Positions 7,812 to 16,916 of a stretch of 57,371 nucleotides of DNA are shown piece by piece. Location: contig JAGVJK010000022.1 of the NCBI GenBank assembly GCA_020051155.1, positions 1 through 57,371 on the forward strand, written 5' to 3'. Position numbers and translations under genes: made by a program. Source of the stretch: Gammaproteobacteria bacterium (GTDB taxonomy: Bacteria > Pseudomonadota > Gammaproteobacteria > UBA1113). The notes under the pieces are model-generated. The model saw only the letters and a program-made list of their open reading frames with translations, was not told the origin of the DNA and did no database searches. How positions within the stretch are numbered: the stretch's first letter is position 1; each line of letters begins with the position of its first letter.

Positions 7812-8001
7812 TGGGGGAATCCTCCGAGTATAATGCAACTGCTTTCAATAGACTTAGCAAAAAATTAAGTATTTTTTTCAAGATTTTTATATAAAACGTT
7901 GGCAGTATCGCACAAAGGTGGAAATAAAACAATCAATTTGTGTTATTTGTGTCCAAATAAAGCTCACATCTCGCCAGCGAGCGGTATAGAGTGACAAATC
8001 A

Positions 8002-9672
8002 CTAAGAAGCCAACAGCGTAGCATCCAGCATTTCCTGAGCATGAGCTAAGGTTTGCTGGGTGATTTTGATTCCGCCTAACATGCGTGCTAACTCTTGTAC
8101 TCGTTCATCCTTTTGCAGCCAGGTTAACGTGCTGATGGTGCCTTCGCTCGAAGGCGTTTTATGAATTTGTAAATGATGATGTCCTTGAGCAGCTACCTGT
8201 GGCAAATGTGTAATACATAATACTTGCGCGTTATTCCCAAGGTCACGTAGCAATTGACCGACAATCTCTGCGGTGCCGCCGCCAATCCCAACGTCCACTT
8301 CATCAAATACCAAACTAGGTGTAGTTTGCGATTGTGCAGTAATGACTTGAATGGCCAAACTGATCCGTGACAATTCACCACCAGATGCTACTTTACTAAG
8401 AGATTGTAAAGGTTGTCCTGGATTGGTGCTGACGGTGAAATCAATGTGATCGAGCCCTGAGGCTGTAGGCGCTGTAAGCTTCGTCATAGCGATTTCAATA
8501 ACCCCACCCGGCATGCCAAGAGCCGGTAAATTTTTGCTAATAAGCTTACCTAACTGAGTCGCTGCATGGCGACGTTGCTGCGATAATTGTTGCGCGGCTG
8601 CTTGATAATCATTAAAGATTTTTTCTTGCTGTTGACGTGCTTGTTGTAAGCGCTCATCCGCATTGACTAAATCATCTAACTGTTGGCTGAGTAGCTGTTG
8701 ATGCGCATATAAAGCCTCTGGTTTGACTTTATGCTTGCGAGCTAATTCATAAATTTGGCTTAAACGATTTTCTACCCAATGTAATCGCTCATCGTTGATT
8801 TCAATAGTTTGATAAAGATGCTTTAACTCCGTCGCCGCTTCCTCTGCTTCAATCAGTGCATGTGTCAGTAATTGTTGAATCGGTGTGATCTTTTCTAAAT
8901 TTAAAGTGGTTAATTCCGCCAACACATGATGCAAACCTTGCAAAATAGAACCTTCTGGATTTTCAGTTAAGGCAGTCAACGTACGTTGACAGGTTTGCAA
9001 AATATTTTCAGCATTGGCTAATTGCGTGTGTTCTGCATGCAGTGCTTCTACATCTTGCGCCGTCAATTGTAATTGATGAAGTTCTTCAATTTGATATTGC
9101 AGTAAAGTAACTTTAGCATCCTCAGTACCGGTTTGTTGCTCCAGTTCAGCGATTTCTAATTGCAAGTTTTTCCATTGCTGATAAAGCTCCGATACTTGTG
9201 ACAGCAACGCCGGATTTTTCAAATAATAGTCGAGCAATAAACGCTGCTGATCACGTTTTAATAAAGCATGATGTTGGTGTTGGCCATGAACATGCACCAA
9301 CAATTCACCGAGCTCTTTTAATTGCTGCACCGTCACCGTTGTACCATTGATATAATTACGAGAGCGACCTTCCTTAGAAATCACCCGACGAATCAAGCAT
9401 TCGTGTTCCGAGACGGATAACTCTTGCTGCACCAGCCATTGACGAGCTTGCCCAATATGCGTGACATCAAAACTTAAATTAATTTCGCACTTATCACAAC
9501 CATGGCGGATCATTTTACTATCAGCACGATCGCCCAAAGCAATATCCAGCGCATCAATCACAATGGATTTTCCCGCCCCCGTTTCGCCAGTAATGACAGT
9601 CATGCCGTGTTTTAATTCGAGTTCAAGGTTATCGATAATGGCAAAGTTTTTGATGTTGATATGTTGTAACAT
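8002..9672 (-). CDS. recN: DNA repair protein RecN
   Basis: This 556-residue SMC-like ATPase acts in double-strand-break repair. Walker A GETGAGKS is at residues 29-36. A long coiled-coil stretch occupies the middle (many Gln/Glu/Leu heptads, about 150-370). The ABC signature (SKVASGGELSRISLA) and Walker B LVFDEVDVGIGG follow in the C-terminal head, then ITHLPQVAAQG. Its length fits the family. The ATG at 9672 overlaps the nadK stop (TAATG), so the two genes are translationally coupled; a longer start at 9690 would overlap nadK without any family similarity. No LexA box was identified. Confidence 0.95.
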   Translation of the reverse strand: MLQHINIKNFAIIDNLELELKHGMTVITGETGAGKSIVIDALDIALGDRADSKMIRHGCDKCEINLSFDVTHIGQARQWLVQQELSVSEHECLIRRVISKEGRSRNYINGTTVTVQQLKELGELLVHVHGQHQHHALLKRDQQRLLLDYYLKNPALLSQVSELYQQWKNLQLEIAELEQQTGTEDAKVTLLQYQIEELHQLQLTAQDVEALHAEHTQLANAENILQTCQRTLTALTENPEGSILQGLHHVLAELTTLNLEKITPIQQLLTHALIEAEEAATELKHLYQTIEINDERLHWVENRLSQIYELARKHKVKPEALYAHQQLLSQQLDDLVNADERLQQARQQQEKIFNDYQAAAQQLSQQRRHAATQLGKLISKNLPALGMPGGVIEIAMTKLTAPTASGLDHIDFTVSTNPGQPLQSLSKVASGGELSRISLAIQVITAQSQTTPSLVFDEVDVGIGGGTAEIVGQLLRDLGNNAQVLCITHLPQVAAQGHHHLQIHKTPSSEGTISTLTWLQKDERVQELARMLGGIKITQQTLAHAQEMLDATLLAS

Positions 9673-10559
9673 TAATGATGCTTCTCCCACCCTAATTTGG
9701 TGCGCAAGGTTTCAAAATAATGATAATGTTTGGGATGAATTAAACGCAAGGGATGCGGATATTTTTGAATAATGATTTTGCCTTTCGGTGGAATGCTGAC
9801 ATGGGCATGTCCATCACAACTTAACTTAGGCGCATACTCATTATTCGAAGTAATGAGAATTTCAATGTGGCTATTGCCTGCGACCACAATAGGTCGACTG
9901 GATAACGTATGAGGAAACATCGGCACCAACGCAATCGCATCTAACTGCGGATGTAAAATAGGGCCACCACCCGACAAGGCATAAGCCGTTGAACCGGTGG
10001 GCGTCGCAATGATCAACCCATCAGCCCGTTGTTTACAAACAAATTGATGATCGATATTAATGTCAAACTCAATCATATGTGGATTGCTGCCAGGAGACAG
10101 TACTACGTCATTGAGTGACGTATCTAACACCTGAAGTTGTCCATCGATATTCACGCTGGATTGTAATAAAAATCGCGCCTCCTCGATGTAATGTCCTTCC
10201 AATACTTGTGTGACTTCTTTTTCAATATTGTCAGGATGAATATCCGTTAAAAAGCCGAGGCGGCCACGGTTAATGCCTAACACAGGTGTGCCATGGGGCG
10301 CGGCGTAGCGGGCAGCATTTAATAAACTACCATCACCACCCACCACAATGATTAAATCACAGTGCGCGCCTAACTCTTGCAATGGAAAGTGAGCATGACT
10401 GTGATCACGCAATTCTCTAGTGGTTTCTTCATCAAAGATAATTTTGTATTGATGTTTTTCCAAATAACTAAGCAGAACTTTTAAAGAGGCGATGATCTCG
10501 GTGCCTTGATCACGATAACGACCCACCAGACCAATGGTTTTAAATGCTGAAGCCATCAT
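9672..10559 (-). CDS. nadK: NAD kinase
   Basis: The 295-residue enzyme phosphorylates NAD to NADP. It shows the GGDGS motif at residues 74-78 (VVGGDGSLLNAARY), GRLGFLTD, a LNDVVL segment in the position of the family's NE/D motif, and the glycine-rich substrate loop RADGLIIATPTGSTAYALSGGGP. Length and motif order are as in E. coli NadK. It is followed by recN with a one-base overlap, and is divergent from hrcA. The start ATG at 10559 is followed by a second ATG; either could be used. Confidence 0.95.
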   Translation of the reverse strand: MMASAFKTIGLVGRYRDQGTEIIASLKVLLSYLEKHQYKIIFDEETTRELRDHSHAHFPLQELGAHCDLIIVVGGDGSLLNAARYAAPHGTPVLGINRGRLGFLTDIHPDNIEKEVTQVLEGHYIEEARFLLQSSVNIDGQLQVLDTSLNDVVLSPGSNPHMIEFDINIDHQFVCKQRADGLIIATPTGSTAYALSGGGPILHPQLDAIALVPMFPHTLSSRPIVVAGNSHIEILITSNNEYAPKLSCDGHAHVSIPPKGKIIIQKYPHPLRLIHPKHYHYFETLRTKLGWEKHH

Positions 10560-10629
10560 GAAAGGGCATACTCCAGATAAAAATAATTATGCAGCAATCT
10601 TAGCATGGATATTAGAGACATCGCCATAA

Positions 10630-10656
10630 TTAGCAATCTTCACTCGAGAGTGCTAG
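10630..10656 (+). promoter_or_regulatory. CIRCE-like operator for HrcA
   Basis: TTAGCAATC, nine bases, then GAGTGCTAG: this matches the CIRCE consensus (TTAGCACTC-N9-GAGTGCTAA) at 16 of 18 arm positions with exact spacing. It lies 38 bp before the hrcA start, so HrcA likely represses its own operon. In heat or proteotoxic stress GroE limitation is known to inactivate HrcA. Confidence 0.85.
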
Positions 10657-10693
10657 AATCCCACGATTATTTGAAACTATAGGCTTTTTCTTG

Positions 10694-11734
10694 ATGGATA
10701 AGCATATCGACAAACGAGCGCAGGCGATTTTAGCTTCAATCGTTGAGCATTACATCAACCATGGTGAACCCATCGCCTCGAAAACATTGGCTGCTTTTTC
10801 TCCAACAGGATTAAGCAGTGCTTCAATTCGGAACATTATGGCTGAATTAGAAGCAGCTGGCTATTTATTGCAGCCTCACACCTCCGCAGGGCGGGTCCCC
10901 ACGGTATTAGCCTATCGTCTATTTGTCGATAGTTTATTAACAACACAGGAATTAAGTGCCGACCATTTTGGACAATTAAAGCAGCAATTACGGCCCAGTG
11001 ACTCGACGCAACATTTGGTGAAACAAACCTCGACCCTATTGTCAGGCTTGACCAGCTTGGCAGGCATGGTGACGGTGCCTAGGGCTCAACGTTTAACTTT
11101 GCGACAAATTGAGTTTTTGCCTCTCAGCGAGCGACGCGTGTTGGTGATTTTGGTGCTGAATGATAAAGAAGTACAAAACCGTATTATTCATACCGAAAAA
11201 CAATATACCGATAGCGAATTGCAGGTGGCCACACAGTTTTTAAATGCCCATTTTGCAGGCAAAGAGCTGGCAGAGATTCAAAAAGAATTACTGGATGATA
11301 TGGTCAAGGACAAGACAAACCTGGATGAATATCTGCAAATCGTACTCACAATTTCCCGCCAAGCGCTGGAAGATGTCCCAGAAGCAGAAGAAGATGAGCT
11401 GGTCATGGCTGGTGAGCGTAATTTAATTGCGCAAAGTGACCTGCATTCAGTGGACCAAGTTCGAGCCTTATTAGATGCTTTTGCTAAAAAACGAGACATG
11501 TTGCACCTCCTGGAACAGTGCTTGCACGCGCCAGGCTTACAAATATTTATTGGCGAAGAATCCGGCTTTGACGCCTTTGGTGATTTTAGTGTTATAGCCT
11601 CTCCTTACCGCGCCAATGGCCGGGTTGTGGGGGTTTTGGGGGTCATTGGCCCGACACGCATGAATTATGAAAAGGTGATTCCCTTAGTGGATGTCACAGC
11701 GAAGCTATTAAGTGCCGCTTTAGAGGAAAAATAA
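10694..11734 (+). CDS. hrcA: heat-inducible transcription repressor HrcA
   Basis: The 346-residue repressor has an N-terminal winged helix (DKRAQAILASIVEHYINHGEPIASKTL, then SSASIRNIMAELEAAGYL) and the family signature HTSAGRVPTVLAYRLFVDSL. A GAF-like central and C-terminal part follows, ending FGDFSVIASPYR and GVLGVIGPTRMNYEKVIPLV. It represses chaperone genes by binding CIRCE elements, one of which lies just upstream. It heads the hrcA-grpE-dnaK-dnaJ run. I use ATG 10694; the preceding TTG at 10691 is also possible. Confidence 0.93.
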   Translation: MDKHIDKRAQAILASIVEHYINHGEPIASKTLAAFSPTGLSSASIRNIMAELEAAGYLLQPHTSAGRVPTVLAYRLFVDSLLTTQELSADHFGQLKQQLRPSDSTQHLVKQTSTLLSGLTSLAGMVTVPRAQRLTLRQIEFLPLSERRVLVILVLNDKEVQNRIIHTEKQYTDSELQVATQFLNAHFAGKELAEIQKELLDDMVKDKTNLDEYLQIVLTISRQALEDVPEAEEDELVMAGERNLIAQSDLHSVDQVRALLDAFAKKRDMLHLLEQCLHAPGLQIFIGEESGFDAFGDFSVIASPYRANGRVVGVLGVIGPTRMNYEKVIPLVDVTAKLLSAALEEK

Positions 11735-11750
11735 TAATTTGAGACATTTT

Positions 11751-11777
11751 CTTGAAAAATAAGAATCCTGTCCCCAA
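11751..11777 (+). promoter_or_regulatory. sigma-32-type heat-shock promoter for grpE
   Basis: CTTGAAA at 11751-11757, a 14-base spacer, then CCCCAA at 11772-11777. This fits the RpoH consensus (CTTGAAA-N11-16-CCCCAT). It lies between the hrcA stop and the grpE start, so grpE can be induced independently of HrcA. Confidence 0.8.
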
Positions 11778-11810
11778 CTGCGGCGAATGTTAAAAAACGA
11801 GGAGAATAGA

Positions 11811-12413
11811 GTGTCACAATCAGACGATCGCGGCGACCAACCGCAGAATAAATGGGAAAAAGTTGTCCCTCGTGAAGAGCGAGAGAAAGAGCAAGCGCCC
11901 ACTGAGCTGCAAGAAGAAGCAGCCCCAGAGGTCGCTGAGTATTCTTACGAAGAGCTACTAATGCTGTACAAAGAGGCAAAAGCTAAATCAGAGCAACACT
12001 GGGACCAATTCATTCGCAGCGAAGCGGAATTTAAAAACTTCCAAAATCGCGTGGAAAAACGGATTGCAGAAACCCATAAATTTGCTGCAGAGAAAATTTT
12101 AACAGACCTCTTACCGGTGATGGATAGCTTAGAGCAAGGCTTGCAGCAATCTCATCAAGACTTAACCGATGCGGTGAAAGGCATGAGAGAAGGTATGGAA
12201 CTCACGTTAAAGATGTTGGACAACGTGTTAAACAGATTTGGTGTGACCTCTGTTAATCCTCTCAACGAAACCTATGATCCTCACTTGCACGAAGCATTAA
12301 CCATGCAGGAAGTTGCGGGAGTTAAATCAGGTCAAGTGATCACAGTGATTCAAAAAGGGTACACCTTGCATGGTCGAGTGATTCGACCAGCACGCGTGAT
12401 TGTGGCGAAGTAA
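11811..12413 (+). CDS. grpE: nucleotide exchange factor GrpE
   Basis: The 200-residue cochaperone releases ADP from DnaK. It has an acidic disordered N-terminus, a coiled-coil region with FIRSEAEFKNFQNRVEKRI, and the C-terminal beta domain with the signature FGVTSVNPLNETYDPHLHEAL and GYTLHGRVIRPARVIVAK. The GTG at 11811 is preferred as start: GGAG lies about six bases before it (GAGGAGAATAGAGTG). An in-frame ATG at 11787 lies just upstream but has no good ribosome-binding site. Confidence 0.93.
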   Translation: MSQSDDRGDQPQNKWEKVVPREEREKEQAPTELQEEAAPEVAEYSYEELLMLYKEAKAKSEQHWDQFIRSEAEFKNFQNRVEKRIAETHKFAAEKILTDLLPVMDSLEQGLQQSHQDLTDAVKGMREGMELTLKMLDNVLNRFGVTSVNPLNETYDPHLHEALTMQEVAGVKSGQVITVIQKGYTLHGRVIRPARVIVAK

Positions 12414-12436
12414 TTTTTAAGATAAGAGGCGAAGGT

Positions 12437-12464
12437 CTTGAAATTAGCAAAACCTTCCCTACAT
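12437..12464 (+). promoter_or_regulatory. sigma-32-type heat-shock promoter for dnaK
   Basis: CTTGAAA at 12437-12443, a 13-base spacer and CCCTACAT at 12457-12464. The -35 is perfect, the -10 differs at one or two places from CCCCATNT. It sits in the 85 bp between grpE and dnaK. Confidence 0.72.
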
Positions 12465-12498
12465 GGCGGACTATTGTAAATAAACTGGAGAAACTAGA

Positions 12499-14439
12499 AT
12501 GGCAGGTAAAGTAATTGGAATTGACTTAGGGACTACCAACTCATGCGTAGCAGTGATGGAAGGTGGCGTAGCAAAAGTGTTGGCTAACAGTGAAGGTCGC
12601 AACACAACGCCTTCCGTGGTGGCGTATGCAAAGGATAGTGAAAATCCAATCGTCGTAGGTGCTGCGGCAGAACGTCAATCCATCACCAATCCAAGAAATA
12701 CCGTTTACCAAGCAAAACGAATGATTGGTCGACGCTATGAAGATAAAGAAGTGCAAGAAGCGAAGAAAAAAGTTCCTTACAGCATTATTAAAGCTGACAA
12801 CAGCGATGATGCCTGGATTGAAGTGGACGGTGAAAAAATGGCGCCCCCACAAGTATCCGCACAAGTCTTAGCAAAAATGAAAAAAACCGCAGAAGATTAT
12901 TTAGGTGAACCCGTCACCGAAGCGGTAATCACCGTTCCTGCTTATTTCAATGACTCACAACGTCAAGCAACCAAAGATGCAGGTCGTATCGCAGGTCTTG
13001 AAGTAAAACGAATTATCAACGAGCCTACCGCTGCTGCTTTAGCTTATGGTATGGATAAAAAGCGTGGTGATTCTGTCATTGCTGTTTATGACTTAGGGGG
13101 TGGTACCTTTGATATTTCTATCATTGAAATTGCCGAAGTTGATGGCGAGCATCAATTTGAAGTATTAGCTACTAACGGTGATACCTTCCTCGGTGGTGCA
13201 GATTTCGATGAAAAACTCATTGATTATTTAGCGGCAGAATTCAAAAAAGATACGGGCATTGATTTACATAAAGACTTGTTAGCCTTGCAACGCTTAAAAG
13301 AAGCAGCAGAAAAAGCAAAGATTGAATTATCCTCTACACAACAAACCGATGTGAATTTGCCTTATATCACCGCTGATGCTAGTGGTCCAAAACACTTAAA
13401 CATCAAAGTGACTCGTGCGAAATTAGAATCTCTCGTAGAAGATTTAATTAAACGCACCGTAGAGCCTTGCAAAATGGCATTAAAAGATGCGGGCTTGCAA
13501 GCTTCTGATATCACCGACGTGATTTTAGTGGGCGGCCAAACCCGGATGCCTAAAGTTCAAGAAACTGTAAAAGAGTTTTTTGGTAAAGAAGCACGTAAAG
13601 ACGTAAACCCTGATGAAGCTGTAGCAATTGGTGCTGCGATTCAAGGCGCAGTATTATCCGGTGAAGTAAAAGACGTTTTATTATTAGACGTAACGCCGTT
13701 GTCCTTAGGGATTGAAACCTTGGGTGGCGTGATGACTAAAATCATCGAAAAGAATTCGACAATTCCTACTAAGAAAAGTCAAACTTTCTCCACCGCGGAT
13801 GATAATCAAAATGCGGTAACCGTCCATGTGTTGCAAGGTGAGCGCGAGCAAGCTAGTGCGAATAAATCTCTAGGACGTTTTGATTTAGTAGGGATTCCTC
13901 CATCACCTCGTGGGATGCCACAAATTGAAGTGACCTTTGACATCGATGCCAATGGTATTTTGCATGTACATGCCAAGGATAAAGCAACGGGTAAAGAGCA
14001 ATCCATTGTAATTCGCGCTTCTAGCGGTTTATCGGAAGAAGAAGTGAATAAAATGGTGAAAGATGCTGAGATGCACGCAGAGGAAGATAAAAAATTCCAT
14101 GAATTAGTTGGCGCTCGTAACCAGGCGGATAGCTTATTGCATTCCACTAAGAAAGCTCTGACAGAATCTGCAGATAAAGTATCTCCAGAGGAAAAAGAAA
14201 AAATCGAAGCGGCGATCCGTGACTTAGAAGAAGTGATGGTAACGGATGATAAAGCAGAGATCGAAGCAAAAACCACTGCACTGTCAGAAGCGAGTGCGCA
14301 GATGGCCCAACGCCTGTACTCAGAGCAAGCCGATGCGGGACAAGAACAAGCAGCTCAACCGGAGTCTGGTTCTTCCGAGAATGATGATGGCGAAGTTATC
14401 GACGCTGAATTCAAAGAAGTTGATGACGACAAGAAATAA
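12499..14439 (+). CDS. dnaK: molecular chaperone DnaK (Hsp70)
   Basis: The 646-residue protein has a full Hsp70 plan. An ATPase domain spans 1-385 ([40 protein letters not shown]), followed by the hydrophobic linker [20 protein letters not shown] substrate-binding domain comes next, then a helical lid and an acidic tail ending in [15 protein letters not shown]. It works with GrpE and DnaJ, both adjacent. A good ribosome-binding site (GGAG) precedes ATG 12499. It is preceded by its own sigma-32-like promoter and followed by a terminator-like hairpin before dnaJ. Confidence 0.98.
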   Translation: MAGKVIGIDLGTTNSCVAVMEGGVAKVLANSEGRNTTPSVVAYAKDSENPIVVGAAAERQSITNPRNTVYQAKRMIGRRYEDKEVQEAKKKVPYSIIKADNSDDAWIEVDGEKMAPPQVSAQVLAKMKKTAEDYLGEPVTEAVITVPAYFNDSQRQATKDAGRIAGLEVKRIINEPTAAALAYGMDKKRGDSVIAVYDLGGGTFDISIIEIAEVDGEHQFEVLATNGDTFLGGADFDEKLIDYLAAEFKKDTGIDLHKDLLALQRLKEAAEKAKIELSSTQQTDVNLPYITADASGPKHLNIKVTRAKLESLVEDLIKRTVEPCKMALKDAGLQASDITDVILVGGQTRMPKVQETVKEFFGKEARKDVNPDEAVAIGAAIQGAVLSGEVKDVLLLDVTPLSLGIETLGGVMTKIIEKNSTIPTKKSQTFSTADDNQNAVTVHVLQGEREQASANKSLGRFDLVGIPPSPRGMPQIEVTFDIDANGILHVHAKDKATGKEQSIVIRASSGLSEEEVNKMVKDAEMHAEEDKKFHELVGARNQADSLLHSTKKALTESADKVSPEEKEKIEAAIRDLEEVMVTDDKAEIEAKTTALSEASAQMAQRLYSEQADAGQEQAAQPESGSSENDDGEVIDAEFKEVDDDKK

Positions 14440-14453
14440 GCTGTACAATGAGG

Positions 14454-14485
14454 CGCCCCTTAATGGTTAAGGGGCGTTTTCTTTT
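14454..14485 (+). terminator. terminator/attenuator between dnaK and dnaJ
   Basis: CGCCCCTTAA and TTAAGGGGCG form a perfect 10-bp stem around TGG, followed by TTTTCTTTT. It lies only about 13 bp ahead of the dnaJ ATG, so readthrough would set the DnaK:DnaJ ratio. Confidence 0.88.
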
Positions 14486-14497
14486 CACGGGATCACC

Positions 14498-15640
14498 ATG
14501 GCAACAAAACGAGATTATTACCAAGTGTTAGGCGTTGAGCGTAACGCAAGCGAAGCAGAGTTAAAAAAAGCTTATCGGCGTCTAGCAATGAAACATCATC
14601 CTGATCGCAATCAAGAAGATAAAAACGCTGCTGAAAAATTTAAAGAAGTTAATGAAGCTTACGAAGTTTTATCCGATGCGCAAAAACGTGCGTCCTATGA
14701 TCAATTTGGTCATGCGGGGGTTGATCCTTCCATGGGTGGTGGTCGTGGCGGCCCTGGATTCGGCGGTTTTTCCGATCCCTTTGGCGATATCTTCGGCGAT
14801 ATTTTTGGAGGTGGCGCAAGCCGTGGCGGCTCTCGCTCCTATCATGGTGCTGACCTTCGTTATAATTTAAAAATCAGTTTAGAAGATGCGGCATTGGGTA
14901 CCACTGTGCGTATCTCAGTTCCCACCTATGTTTCCTGTGGTGAATGTAAAGGTTCGGGTGCTGCGAAAGGCAGTAAACCTACGGGTTGCCAAGACTGTAA
15001 TGGTTTAGGCCAAATTAGAATGCAGCAAGGATTCTTCACAGTTCAGCAAACTTGTCCTAGCTGTCAGGGCTCGGGGCAAGTGATTAAAGATCCTTGTGCT
15101 AGCTGTCATGGTCAAGGTCGTGTACAACAGCAAAAAACCTTATCAGTGAATGTGCCAGCAGGTGTTGATAATGGCGATAAAATTCGCTTAGAAGGTGAGG
15201 GCGAAGCGGGCTCCAAAGGCGCACGCTCCGGCGATTTGTACGTGCATATTCACATCAAAGAACATCCAATTTTTTCTCGTCATGGCGGTGACTTGCATTG
15301 TGAAATGCCCATCAATTTTTCCACAGCCATTCTCGGTGGAGAAATTGAAGTGCCAACATTGACCGGCAAAGTCATGTTAAAAATTCCAGCAGAAACACAA
15401 TCTGGTAAAGTATTCAAAATACGTGGTAAAGGCGTTAAGCCAATTCGTAGCAGCTTAGTAGGTGATTTGCTCTGCCGAGTCCTGGTGGAAACCCCAGTGA
15501 ATTTAGGCCCTGAGCAAAAAGAACTTGTGCAGAAGTTGCATGAATCTCTCATGAGTGACAACCGCAACCACAGCCCAAGAGAACACTCCTGGTTTGATCG
15601 CGTCAAACAGTTTTTTGATGAGTTAAAACATAAGCATTGA
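14498..15640 (+). CDS. dnaJ: chaperone protein DnaJ (Hsp40)
   Basis: The 380-residue cochaperone stimulates DnaK ATPase. It has a J domain with HPD at residues 34-36, then a Gly/Phe-rich region (about 75-125). Four zinc-binding CxxCxGxG repeats follow ([32 protein letters not shown]), then the C-terminal substrate-binding domains. All four repeats are intact, so this is a class A DnaJ. It follows dnaK across a terminator-like hairpin. In pseudomonads the next gene is dapB; here it is carA. Confidence 0.97.
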   Translation: MATKRDYYQVLGVERNASEAELKKAYRRLAMKHHPDRNQEDKNAAEKFKEVNEAYEVLSDAQKRASYDQFGHAGVDPSMGGGRGGPGFGGFSDPFGDIFGDIFGGGASRGGSRSYHGADLRYNLKISLEDAALGTTVRISVPTYVSCGECKGSGAAKGSKPTGCQDCNGLGQIRMQQGFFTVQQTCPSCQGSGQVIKDPCASCHGQGRVQQQKTLSVNVPAGVDNGDKIRLEGEGEAGSKGARSGDLYVHIHIKEHPIFSRHGGDLHCEMPINFSTAILGGEIEVPTLTGKVMLKIPAETQSGKVFKIRGKGVKPIRSSLVGDLLCRVLVETPVNLGPEQKELVQKLHESLMSDNRNHSPREHSWFDRVKQFFDELKHKH

Positions 15641-15730
15641 GAAACATTCTTATAGACAGAAAGCTCATTAGCATGTAGAATCGCCGAAATTTGCCCGGAT
15701 TATGGAAAATCCTCAGTTTGGAGTTAAGCT

Positions 15731-16897
15731 GTGAGCCAACCAGCGATTCTTGTCTTTGCTGATGGTACTGTGTTTCGTGGAACAGCCATCGGAGCCAAAG
15801 GTTCCACGGTGGGAGAGGTAGTTTTTAATACGGCGATGACCGGCTATCAGGAAATCCTTTCCGACCCATCTTATGCTTCTCAAATTGTTACTTTAACCTA
15901 TCCCCACATAGGCAATGTGGGTACTACCTCAGAGGATGATGAAGCAGCCAAACCTTGGGCTGCCGGCTTAATTATTCGCGATCTTTCTATGATAGCGAGC
16001 AATTGGCGCCAACAAGAGACTCTCAACGATTATTTAATTAACGCGAACATAGTCGGTATTGCCGACATTGATACACGTGCGCTAACTCATTACCTGCGAG
16101 ACAAAGGCGCACAAAACGCTTGCATCCAAAGTGGCGAGATTAACGAGCAGGCTGCCCTTGAGCAAGCCAGAACTTTCGCCGGATTAGAACAAGTAGATTT
16201 GGCAAAGGATGTGACTACCAACAAACCTTATCAATGGCATAAAGGTTCTTGGCAATTAACGCCCAATACAACGACAACGCCGGCACCACTGTATCATGTG
16301 GTAGTGTATGACTACGGTGTAAAGCACAACATTTTAAGAATGTTAGTTGACCGCGGTTGCCGGGTGACGGTGATTCCAGCAAAAGCCTCTGTAGAAGAGT
16401 GTCTCGCCTATCAGCCCGACGGCATCTTATTATCAAATGGCCCTGGTGATCCCGCAGCATGTACCTACGCCATTGCAGCCATTAAAGAACTATTGCAAAA
16501 AGATATTCCTCTTTTTGGAATTTGCTTAGGGCATCAGTTATTAGCGTTAGCTTGTGAGGCACAAACAGAAAAAATGAAATTTGGTCACCACGGTGCGAAT
16601 CATCCCGTGCAAGATCTCGTAACATCTCGTGTGATGATTACCAGCCAAAACCACGGCTTTGCTGTGCGAGAGGCAGGGTTACCCTCAAGTTTGATGATCA
16701 CCCATCGCTCATTATTCGATGGCAGCATTCAAGGCATCAAACATCAAACTAAACCGGCCTATGGTTTTCAAGGACATCCGGAAGCAAGTCCAGGACCTCA
16801 CGATATTGCGGATATTTTTGATAATTTTATACAGATGATGCAACACCGAGTGCCCCAGTCTGAGAAGCAGCCTGCATCCATGCTGCACCAAGCGTAA
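15731..16897 (+). CDS. carA: carbamoyl-phosphate synthase small subunit
   Basis: The 388-residue glutaminase subunit supplies ammonia to CarB for carbamoyl phosphate used in arginine and pyrimidine synthesis. The N-terminal domain contains [12 protein letters not shown] and [18 protein letters not shown]. The C-terminal class I glutaminase has the nucleophile Cys in [13 protein letters not shown] (about residue 265) and the His/Glu of [12 protein letters not shown] (about 350). The start is GTG 15731, with GGAG nine bases upstream. It is followed after 19 bp by carB, forming an operon. Confidence 0.97.
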   Translation: MSQPAILVFADGTVFRGTAIGAKGSTVGEVVFNTAMTGYQEILSDPSYASQIVTLTYPHIGNVGTTSEDDEAAKPWAAGLIIRDLSMIASNWRQQETLNDYLINANIVGIADIDTRALTHYLRDKGAQNACIQSGEINEQAALEQARTFAGLEQVDLAKDVTTNKPYQWHKGSWQLTPNTTTTPAPLYHVVVYDYGVKHNILRMLVDRGCRVTVIPAKASVEECLAYQPDGILLSNGPGDPAACTYAIAAIKELLQKDIPLFGICLGHQLLALACEAQTEKMKFGHHGANHPVQDLVTSRVMITSQNHGFAVREAGLPSSLMITHRSLFDGSIQGIKHQTKPAYGFQGHPEASPGPHDIADIFDNFIQMMQHRVPQSEKQPASMLHQA

Positions 16898-16916
16898 TAA
16901 AAGAAAGGTAACACAT

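Noticed and set aside
13806..14276. 156-codon minus-strand frame opposite dnaK
   Set aside because: Common antisense artefact over highly expressed, codon-biased genes such as dnaK.
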